Below, piece by piece: positions 6,575 through 13,488 of a stretch of 64,000 nt of DNA. The stretch comes from Micromonosporaceae bacterium (lineage in GTDB: Bacteria > Actinomycetota > Actinomycetes > Mycobacteriales > Micromonosporaceae). The position numbers and the translations under genes were made by a program. Numbering within the stretch: the first letter of the stretch is position 1; each line of letters starts with the position of its first letter. Under the pieces are notes generated by a model that saw only the letters and a list, made by a program, of their open reading frames with translations, ran no database searches and was not told the origin of the DNA. Where the stretch lies: the NCBI GenBank assembly GCA_020027875.1, contig JAHRHA010000001.1, positions 1 through 64,000 of the forward strand, in the 5' to 3' direction.

Positions 6575-8619
6575 TGCCGCACGCCGCCGCCCGGCTGGCG
6601 TGGAGTCAGGAGGCGATCGCCGTCGCGCTGACGGCCGTGACCCTGCTCCTGGTCGCCCTCGCGGACGCCGGCTGGGACCGGGCGGTGCTGCCCTTCGTGC
6701 TGCTCGTGTACTCGACGGTCGGCCTGCTCGTCGCCGCTCGCCATCCCCGAAACCCAATCGCCTGGATCCTGTGCTGGGTTGGGCTTGTCGGCTCGTTCGG
6801 GCTGTCCGCGCACCACTACGCCTACTACTGGCTGACTCGCTCACCTGTTCTGCTTCCGGGCGTTGAGGTGGCGCCCAAGCTCGCATTAATCGCTCCGCCG
6901 ATAGCCTTCCTTCCGCTGCTCACGTTCGGTTTCCTGCTCTTCCCGGACGGCAAACTTCCGTCCCGTGGCTGGCTACCCGTGGCGTGGCTGGCCGCCGGCG
7001 CGACCGTCATGTTGACTCTGACGCTGGCATTCACGCCAGCATCCATGTGGCCAGACGTACCCTCGGTTAGGAACCCTTCCGGCATCGAGGCTGCACTGGG
7101 TATGCATTTCGACGCCGCAGGGACTTCCAACTTCATCTCCGCCTTGGTCTGCGTCCTCGCCTCGCTCGGGTCAATGTTCGTTCGCCTACGCCGCGCCCAA
7201 GGTGAGGAGCGCCAGCAGCTCAAGTGGGTTACGTTCGCCGCCTTCTTAGTCGGCGTTTGGACGGTTGCGTTCGGTCTGCTGAGCCTCTTCGCCGAAATCG
7301 ACGCCGGCGAGTCACTCCACGCGATCGTCCTCGCAGCGCTGCCAATATCCTTCGGCATCGCCATCTTCAAGTACCGCTTGTACGGCATCGATCGCGTGAT
7401 CTTGAAGACGATCGTGTTCGGAACTCTGGCAGCATTCATCACGACCGTTTATGTGGCGGTGGTGGTTGGGCTCGGGGCGGCGATCGGGACCCGGGGCCAA
7501 GTCCACCTCGTCCTATCGGTCCTGGCCACAGGATTCGTTGCGGTGATCTTCCAACCGGTGCGGGAACGAATTGAGGGTGTCGCGAACCGCCTTGTGTACG
7601 GCCGGCGCGCCAACCCCTACGAGGTGCTGGCTACCTTCTCGCGGCGGATGGGTGAGCCGGTTGCCACGGAGAACCTTTTGCCGCAGATGGCCAGGACTCT
7701 GGCGGAGGGCACGGGCGCGACCCAGGCGGCGGTGTGGCTGGCCCTCGGAAACGACGTGAGACGGGCGGCGGCGTGGCCGGCGCAGCCAGGCGAGGTACAG
7801 CCGCTCCGGCTAGTGGATGGGGATCTGCCGCCCTCGACCGACCCGACCAGGACGGTGCCGGTGCGTCATCAGGGACAGCTACTTGGCGCCCTCACCGTGA
7901 CCAAGCCCTCAGGCGAGCCGCTGACCCCAGCCGAGGACAAGTTGTTGACCGACCTTGCCGCGCAGGCTGGGCTGGCGCTGCGCAACGTAGGGCTGATCGA
8001 GGAGCTCAAGGCGTCCCGGCAGCGAATCGTGGCCGCCCAGGATGCCGAGCGCCGGCGGCTGGAACGCGATATCCACGATGGAGCCCAGCAGCGTCTGGTC
8101 ACCCTGTCCCTGGCCCTGCGTATGGCGCGCAGCCGGCCCGGCCTCACGCCGCGCCTGGCCGCGGCGCTGGAGACGGCGGCGCGGAAACTCAACGACGGCC
8201 TGGTCGAGCTGCGCGAGCTGGCCCGCGGCATCCACCCGGCCATCCTCACCGAGGAGGGCCTCGGCCCGGCACTGGTCTCACTCGCCGAGCGGTCCGCGAT
8301 CGTAACCACGGTGGCCTCGGTGCCCAAAAACCGGCTGCCGGCCGCCGTCGAGGCAACCGGATACCAGGTCGCCTCGCACGCGTTGACGGCAGCCACCCAT
8401 GCGGGCGCCTCGTCAGCGAACATCATCGCGGACCACACCGCGGGCAGGCTCATTGTGGAGGTGACCGACGACGGCACGTGGCCGACCGTACCTGTGTGGC
8501 TCACTAGCCTGCCGGGTCTCAACGACCGCGTCGCTGCCCTGGACGGGCAACTAAACGTCGAGGCCCGGTCCGATCGGGGCACCGTGGTGAGGGCGGTGAT
8601 CCCGTGCGAGTCGTACTAG
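6571..8619 (+). CDS. Membrane histidine kinase with phospho-acceptor His but degenerate ATP-binding domain
   Basis: A 682-residue paralogue of kinase 1 with the same layout: membrane domain containing ARHPRNPIAW, GAF-like domain, HisKA_3 region and HATPase-like region. The phospho-acceptor motif RRRLERDIHDGAQQR is perfect (His502). The ATPase is not: the N-box reads SHALTAATHAGA, with Ala607 in place of Asn and one residue missing, and the G1 box reads DDGTWPTVPVWL, with Trp637 in place of the second Gly. ATG 6571 is chosen because it overlaps the kinase 1 stop. The gene overlaps the downstream NarL regulator by 16 bp. It should be unable to bind ATP normally and is probably phosphorylated by kinase 1 (inference). 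Confidence 0.85.
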   Translation: MMPHAAARLAWSQEAIAVALTAVTLLLVALADAGWDRAVLPFVLLVYSTVGLLVAARHPRNPIAWILCWVGLVGSFGLSAHHYAYYWLTRSPVLLPGVEVAPKLALIAPPIAFLPLLTFGFLLFPDGKLPSRGWLPVAWLAAGATVMLTLTLAFTPASMWPDVPSVRNPSGIEAALGMHFDAAGTSNFISALVCVLASLGSMFVRLRRAQGEERQQLKWVTFAAFLVGVWTVAFGLLSLFAEIDAGESLHAIVLAALPISFGIAIFKYRLYGIDRVILKTIVFGTLAAFITTVYVAVVVGLGAAIGTRGQVHLVLSVLATGFVAVIFQPVRERIEGVANRLVYGRRANPYEVLATFSRRMGEPVATENLLPQMARTLAEGTGATQAAVWLALGNDVRRAAAWPAQPGEVQPLRLVDGDLPPSTDPTRTVPVRHQGQLLGALTVTKPSGEPLTPAEDKLLTDLAAQAGLALRNVGLIEELKASRQRIVAAQDAERRRLERDIHDGAQQRLVTLSLALRMARSRPGLTPRLAAALETAARKLNDGLVELRELARGIHPAILTEEGLGPALVSLAERSAIVTTVASVPKNRLPAAVEATGYQVASHALTAATHAGASSANIIADHTAGRLIVEVTDDGTWPTVPVWLTSLPGLNDRVAALDGQLNVEARSDRGTVVRAVIPCESY

Positions 8620-9248
8620 CCGACGACGCCGTGCTCTTCCGAGAAGGCGTGGCCAGGCTGCTTGGCGACGCCGGCTTCGACGTCGGGGGCCAAGCCGGCG
8701 ACGCCGACATGCTGCTCGAACTCGTGCGTTCGACCGCGCCGCAGGTCGCCATCGTCGACATCCGCATGCCCCCGACCCACACCAATGAGGGTCTCGTGGC
8801 CGCGCTGCGCATCCGGCAGGACCATCCCGGCGTTGGCGTCCTCGTACTGTCGCAGTACGTGGAAACCCACTACGCCGTACGCCTGCTCGGCGATGCAACC
8901 GGCCGGGTCGGCTACCTGCTCAAGGACCGCGTGCCCGATGTGGACGAGTTCATCGACGCGGTGCGGCGCGTCGGCTGCGGCGGCTCGGTAGTAGACCCGC
9001 AGGTGGTAGCCCAGCTACTTGGCCGTCGCCGAAACCCCGACCCACTCACCGAGCTCACCCGCCGGGAGTGCGAGGTCCTTGCACTTATGGCCGAAGGCCG
9101 ATCGAACCAGGCTATATGCCAGCGACTATTCCTGGGCGCCAAGACCGTCGAGACCCACGTGAGCAGCATCTTCTCCAAGCTCGCTCTGCCGCCGACAACG
9201 GACAGCCACCGACGGGTGCTCGCGGTGCTCACCTACCTACGCTCGTAG
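8604..9248 (+). CDS. NarL/FixJ-family response regulator
   Basis: A 214-residue regulator. The receiver domain has VLADD, the phospho-acceptor in VAIVDIRMPP and the Lys in YLLKDRV. The C-terminal LuxR-type helix-turn-helix is complete (LTRRECEVLALMAEGRSNQAI, then KTVETHVSSIFSKL). GTG 8604 starts inside the last codons of kinase 2, so expression is coupled to the kinases. It is the only DNA-binding output of the four-gene locus and the natural candidate for binding the dyads at 3189-3207 and 4036-4054. Confidence 0.92.
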   Translation: MRVVLADDAVLFREGVARLLGDAGFDVGGQAGDADMLLELVRSTAPQVAIVDIRMPPTHTNEGLVAALRIRQDHPGVGVLVLSQYVETHYAVRLLGDATGRVGYLLKDRVPDVDEFIDAVRRVGCGGSVVDPQVVAQLLGRRRNPDPLTELTRRECEVLALMAEGRSNQAICQRLFLGAKTVETHVSSIFSKLALPPTTDSHRRVLAVLTYLRS

Positions 9249-9569
9249 CCCTCCGGCGAACGCCGTCAGCATCGCCTGTACCGCATCGAGCGACCTGTAC
9301 GAATACCCGGAGGCTGACGCTACCCCTGCCTTGTCGAATTGGCTCCCTCGAACGGCAGCTACTTCGACCTGAAGAAGTAGGTCCGTACCGGTTGAAAGTT
9401 AGATCTTGGTAGCGAAGCTGCTGCGGTTGATGCGGCCCTTGGCGATCGGCTGCGCGTCCGGGTCATCCAGCACCGACCTGTCCATCTCAGAGGCCATCCT
9501 CGCCCAGATCGACGATGAGTAGCCCTTGTCCGGGCCGACTCGGTTGCCGCTAGCGGCTAGCCTCCGTGC
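9249..9569. other. Gene-poor stretch with gene debris
   Basis: No complete gene is visible. On the minus strand a frame ending in TAA at 9399-9401 reads back to about 9540 and ends in AQPIAKGRINRSSFATKI; it looks protein-like but has no start and I do not recognise it. On the plus strand a short frame ends in LAPSNGSYFDLKK before a TAG at 9378-9380, also protein-like. Both resemble C-terminal leftovers of lost genes. The sequence GCTACCCCTG at 9319-9328 matches half of the dyads found upstream of the membrane paralogues. Confidence 0.3.
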
Positions 9570-9606
9570 ACACGTACGTACGTGTTATGATAGACGCACG
9601 TACGTG
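9570..9606 (+). promoter_or_regulatory. Toxin-antitoxin promoter with two palindromic operators
   Basis: A perfect 16-bp palindrome, ACACGTACGTACGTGT (9570-9585), is followed by a -10-like TATGAT (9586-9591) and a second perfect palindrome, CACGTACGTG (9597-9606). Their centres are 24 bp apart and share the CGTACG core. They flank the presumed -10 element and lie just upstream of the ribosome-binding site GGAGG (9609-9613). This is the usual arrangement for autorepression by an antitoxin and its toxin complex. Confidence 0.65.
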
Positions 9607-9620
9607 ACGGAGGTTTGGCG

Positions 9621-9845
9621 ATGTCGATCACCGCATCTGATTTGCGGCAGAACGTATACCGGCTGCTCGACGAGGTGCTGCGCACCGGCGCGCCGCTGGA
9701 GATCGAACGCGGCGGACGCCTGTTGAGGATCGTCGCCGTCGAGGCGCCATCGAAGCTCTCACGTCTTACCCCCCATCCGGGAACCATCGCCGGTAGCCCT
9801 GACGATCTCGTCCACATCGACTGGTCGCATGAGTGGCGCCCGTGA
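9621..9845 (+). CDS. Phd/YefM-family antitoxin
   Basis: A 74-residue protein whose N-terminal MSITASDLRQNVYRLLDEVLRTGAPLEI is the Phd/YefM DNA-binding fold, followed by a short toxin-neutralising tail ending in HIDWSHEWRP. ATG 9621 is chosen over an upstream TTG because GGAGG lies 7 bp in front of it. The stop TGA (9843-9845) overlaps the PIN toxin start. It is expected to repress its own promoter through the two palindromes just upstream. Confidence 0.85.
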   Translation: MSITASDLRQNVYRLLDEVLRTGAPLEIERGGRLLRIVAVEAPSKLSRLTPHPGTIAGSPDDLVHIDWSHEWRP

Positions 9846-10228
9846 TTCTCCTCGACACGCACGTCATCGTCTGGCTATACGATGATCCACAGCGACTGAT
9901 TCCATCCACGGTGTTGAAGAGACTAGACGACGAGCCACTCGCACTTTCTCCGTTTGTCCGTCTTGAGCTGCAGTACCTCTACGAGGTCAGCAAGATTCTT
10001 GTACCCGCTCAGGTCATTATCGACGATCTTGCGCCGAAGCTGGAGCTGGCGCTGACCGATCCACCGTCCGCGTTGGTGTGTCAGGTCGCTACCGCATTGA
10101 ACTGGACCCGAGATCCCTTTGACCGGCTCATATGCGCCCACGCTATGGCGACGGGCACGCCGTTGGTCACCAAGGATCGGACGATTCGAAGGTACGTCCC
10201 TCTCGCCTGGTGGACGAACGACGGGTGA
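9842..10228 (+). CDS. PIN-domain toxin (VapC-like ribonuclease)
   Basis: A 128-residue PIN protein. The acidic metal-binding residues of the family are visible: Asp in ILLDTHV, Glu in RLELQYL, Asp in RDPFDRLICAHA and Asp in LVTKDRTIRRY. PIN toxins cleave tRNA or rRNA, and the target here cannot be predicted. The start is GTG 9842 (GTGA overlap with the antitoxin stop), which gives the usual MILLDTH beginning; GTG 9833 is an alternative. The Phd-PIN combination is common among actinobacterial toxin-antitoxin pairs. Confidence 0.88.
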   Translation: MILLDTHVIVWLYDDPQRLIPSTVLKRLDDEPLALSPFVRLELQYLYEVSKILVPAQVIIDDLAPKLELALTDPPSALVCQVATALNWTRDPFDRLICAHAMATGTPLVTKDRTIRRYVPLAWWTNDG

Positions 10229-10917
10229 CCACTCGGCGCGCGGGTGATCGAGACGATCTCCTTACACACGGCCAGTTTGAAGATCTCACTCAGCGGTAGG
10301 AATGAAACGTCGCGCGGCGCATTCCTGCTTCAGCCGTCCGCACGCGGCGACGCGTGTGGCGGTCAGCGACGCAGAATTCGAGACAGCAGGCGCCGACGCC
10401 GCCATCTTCGACACCATCTGGCAGGCCGTGGTGTGGGACCGATGGCCCTGCGGCAGCATGTCTCGGCTCGCACCGCTCCTGGTCGAGTTACGGCAGCCAA
10501 ACGCACTCACCGTGGACCTGGACCGGCACGCCGTGCGACGACTTCTCCTCGGGGCGCACCTGCGCCCGGCCGGCCGGCAACGGCTTCTCGCCCGGCTTGC
10601 AGGCCCATCTGATGGTGTCGACCCGTCCTGGCGAAGGCGACCACTGGGGCACCTACAGCCTCGCTCTCCCACGGACGAACAGCTGAAACGTCGAGCTCGC
10701 GAGGCGCGGGCCGGGCCAGAGTCCATGAGGTTTCCGTCACTTGTGGACGCCCGCCGAGCGTGCGGCGAATCGAACTACGAAGGCGCCGCAACGCCAGGGT
10801 CCACCCGGACGCAGTACCAGGGTGTGCCCCGATGAATCCGCCAACTCGGCGTCATACCGTCCCGCCAAGATGTCGGAACTACATCGGCGACGGTCAAGCC
10901 GTTCCAAGGAGGCCGAG
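10229..10917. other. Intergenic accessory stretch without a convincing gene
   Basis: Several overlapping frames are open across about 10286-10835, but none has a recognisable motif. The plus frame starting at ATG 10302 contains DLDRHAVRRLLLGAHLRPAG, and another plus frame ends in GDHWGTYSLALPRTNS at 10686. Each looks protein-like over only part of its length, so a frameshifted remnant is possible. The last 70 bp lead into the DUF6220-like gene and include its ribosome-binding site (AAGGAGG before ATG 10918). Confidence 0.3.
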
Positions 10918-11403
10918 ATGCGCAAAGCATTCGTGGTGACAAGTGCGCTGGTGCTGCTCGCCGTCATCGCCCAGTTCTACTTTGCTGCGGTCAGCGCGTT
11001 CACCCTGCCACACGAACACAACGCGCTGCATGCCACGAATGGCCTCATCGTCATCCCGGCCATCGCCCTGATCAACACGATCGCTGCGTCGCTCGCGCGC
11101 GCCGGGGGTCGGACGATCGGCCTCGCGGCGCTGCCATTCCTGCTTGTGATCCTTCAGGTCGTGATCATCGTAGCCTCCCTTCTGCTACTACCCGGCGTAG
11201 AGACCATCGGCGAGGGTTTTGGGGCTGAGGTCGTTCAGCAGGGCGGCCCCGCCGTCTACGCCGTCGGCCTGCATGCCGTCAACGGGCTGATCATTCTGTG
11301 GGTCACCGTCGTGACGCTCCGGAGGGCCAGGGCTCACAATGCAGCGACCGACCACAATGCTGCGCCGGAGCGGGCCGTCGTGTCGGCCTCGGAGTGGCCA
11401 TGA
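10918..11403 (+). CDS. DUF6220-like four-helix membrane protein
   Basis: A 161-residue protein with four hydrophobic segments. The pattern AQFYFAAVSAFTLPHEHNALHATNG in the first half and GLHAVNGLIILW in the second, with His residues near membrane ends, matches what I recall of the DUF6220 family. ATG 10918 has AAGGAGG upstream. Its TGA (11401-11403) overlaps the ATG of the multicopper oxidase, so the two are translationally coupled. The conserved His pairs at the membrane edge could bind a metal or haem; combined with the oxidase partner, a redox role is possible but unproven. Confidence 0.7.
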   Translation: MRKAFVVTSALVLLAVIAQFYFAAVSAFTLPHEHNALHATNGLIVIPAIALINTIAASLARAGGRTIGLAALPFLLVILQVVIIVASLLLLPGVETIGEGFGAEVVQQGGPAVYAVGLHAVNGLIILWVTVVTLRRARAHNAATDHNAAPERAVVSASEWP

Positions 11404-13439
11404 TGACGCCTCAGCTCGTGGCGATCGACCTCCTACTAGCACTGCTGGTAGCCGGACTGTGGCTCGGCGCCGGTGTCCTCACAGCCACCCTTCGACAAGA
11501 GCCGACGCTCGAACGCCTGCGCCGCACGGCCCGGATCGCCGCCGCCCTGGTCGCCGGCGGGGTGCTTGCCTTCGTCCTCCGAGTTGCCGTTGTCGTGCGC
11601 CTCGCCGGGGCCGGGTGGTGGTTCGTGCAGGAGAAGGTGACCCTTGCGTTGCCGCTGCTGGCTCCGGCGGTACTTGCGGCCGCTGCGGTCAGTTCACCGA
11701 GGCTTCTCCGGCTCGCCTTCCCGAAGCCGGCCACAACGGGAATGGATGCGCTCGCGCGCACGGCTGCGCATCCGGCAACGGTGGTGCCGGTTCTGGCCGC
11801 CGCCTACGCCGGGCTGGCCGGCCTGGTGGTCGCCCTCGTTGTGTCGTACCCGGCGACGCTTCTCTCGGGTTTCGTCGTTACGGCCAGTTTTGCCGGAGCG
11901 ACGGCGCTGACCTGGTGGCATAGCTTGCGCCGCTACCGGGGGGCGGTTGGCGCACAGGCTGCCACCGCGGCCGTCGGGGTCGGGCGGCGCATCCTAGCGG
12001 TGGTCGTCGGTGCGACCGCGACCGTGGTGGCGGCGACCGGACTCGTCGGCGTGTACACGGCCAACCGGCTGCCGTCGAACCTCAACATGGGCGATCACCG
12101 CGCGGTCGACCTTGGTGGCGGCCCGCCGACGACGCACCACGGGCCCAGCGTCGACCGACTGCGGGGCCAGCCAGGCGGCGGCCCCGTGCGTCGGTTCACC
12201 CTCACCGCCCGGCAGGCGACGGTGACACTCGGGTCGGGCAGACAGGTAGATGCATGGACCTTCAACGGCCAGGTGCCTGGGCGTGAGCTGCGTGTGCGGG
12301 AGGGCGACACGGTCGAGGTGACGCTGCGAAACGAGCTTCCGGAGGCGGGGGTGACGCTGCACTGGCACGGCTACGACGTGCCAAACGGCGAGGACGGGGT
12401 TGCCGGGCTCACCCAGGACGCGGTAGGACCCGGTGGCTCCTTCGGCTACCGTTTCGTCGCCGGCGAACCCGGCACGTACTGGTACCACTCGCACGAGATG
12501 TCCAGTCGGTCGGTGCGGATGGGGCTCTACGGCACGCTCGTCGTCGAACCAGCCGGCCCAGCGCCAACGGGTGAACTCGACCTTGTCCTGGCCGCGCACA
12601 CCTTCGCGGGCAGGCTGGCTCTGGGCATTAGCGACACGCTGGAGCGGCGTCCGGTCGCGCCCGGAACGCCGGTGCGCCTGCGCCTGGTCAACACAGACGA
12701 CTCACCACATCGGTTCGCCCTGCACGGCACGGCCTTCCGACTCGTCGCGGTCGACGGCCGCGACCTCGTCGGGCCGGGCGAGCTGATCGGCGCCCGGCTG
12801 CCGCTCGCGGCCGGAGGCCGCCACGACCTCGCATTCACCATGCCGGCCGGCCCAGTGCTGCTCACCGTCGACGGCGCCGGAGACCGAGGACTGCTGCTCA
12901 GCCCGGATGGACAGAGCGACCCGCCCGCGCTCTCCGTCGGGTCCGACCTGGACCTGACCCACTACGGCACCCCCGCTCCTACTCCGTTCGACCGTCACAG
13001 CCGCTTCGACCGCGCGTTCACGCTCGTTCTGGACCGCTCTCTGGCCCTTTTGGACGGAGTGCCCGCCTACGCGCACACCGTCAACGGCCGGGTCTTCCCG
13101 GACATCCCCGCCCTGGCCGTCAGCGAGGGTGACCTGGTCAAGGTCACCGTGGTCAACCGCGCCCGGGACAGCCACCCGATGCACCCACACGGCCACCACG
13201 TGCTCATCCTGTCCCGAAACGGCGCGGCCGCTGCCGGAAGTCCACTATGGATGGACACATTCGACGTGCTGCCCGGAGAGGTATGGGAGGTGGCCTTTCG
13301 CGCCGACAACCCCGGTCTGTGGACCTTCCACTGCCACAACCTGCCCCACGCCGCGCAAGGCATGGCCCTGCACCTAGCCTACGGCGGCGTGACGACCCCG
13401 TACGAGATCGGCCGCGCAACTGGCAATCATCCGGAATGA
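11400..13439 (+). CDS. Membrane-anchored multicopper oxidase
   Basis: A 679-residue protein. Residues 1-220 carry about six membrane helices, then a linker and cupredoxin domains from about residue 258. All copper ligand motifs are present: LHWHGYD (His321, His323), YWYHSH, HPMHPHGHH and FHCHNLPH...GM (His644-Cys645-His646 plus an axial Met). It should oxidise substrates or metal ions and reduce O2 on the outer face of the membrane. The start is ATG 11400 (ATGATG; overlaps the upstream stop). The long membrane domain is not part of standard laccases and ties the enzyme to the coupled DUF6220-like protein. The substrate is unknown. Confidence 0.9.
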   Translation: MMTPQLVAIDLLLALLVAGLWLGAGVLTATLRQEPTLERLRRTARIAAALVAGGVLAFVLRVAVVVRLAGAGWWFVQEKVTLALPLLAPAVLAAAAVSSPRLLRLAFPKPATTGMDALARTAAHPATVVPVLAAAYAGLAGLVVALVVSYPATLLSGFVVTASFAGATALTWWHSLRRYRGAVGAQAATAAVGVGRRILAVVVGATATVVAATGLVGVYTANRLPSNLNMGDHRAVDLGGGPPTTHHGPSVDRLRGQPGGGPVRRFTLTARQATVTLGSGRQVDAWTFNGQVPGRELRVREGDTVEVTLRNELPEAGVTLHWHGYDVPNGEDGVAGLTQDAVGPGGSFGYRFVAGEPGTYWYHSHEMSSRSVRMGLYGTLVVEPAGPAPTGELDLVLAAHTFAGRLALGISDTLERRPVAPGTPVRLRLVNTDDSPHRFALHGTAFRLVAVDGRDLVGPGELIGARLPLAAGGRHDLAFTMPAGPVLLTVDGAGDRGLLLSPDGQSDPPALSVGSDLDLTHYGTPAPTPFDRHSRFDRAFTLVLDRSLALLDGVPAYAHTVNGRVFPDIPALAVSEGDLVKVTVVNRARDSHPMHPHGHHVLILSRNGAAAAGSPLWMDTFDVLPGEVWEVAFRADNPGLWTFHCHNLPHAAQGMALHLAYGGVTTPYEIGRATGNHPE

Positions 13440-13488
13440 GTATCTGCCCCCACCGATCCCCGCGTCGCAGAGCAATTGAATCGGCGAT

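Noticed and set aside
10286-10726. 146-codon minus-strand frame beside the toxin-antitoxin pair
   Set aside because: High in Ser, Arg and Ala without any motif and overlapping equally long plus-strand frames; it cannot be told from chance.
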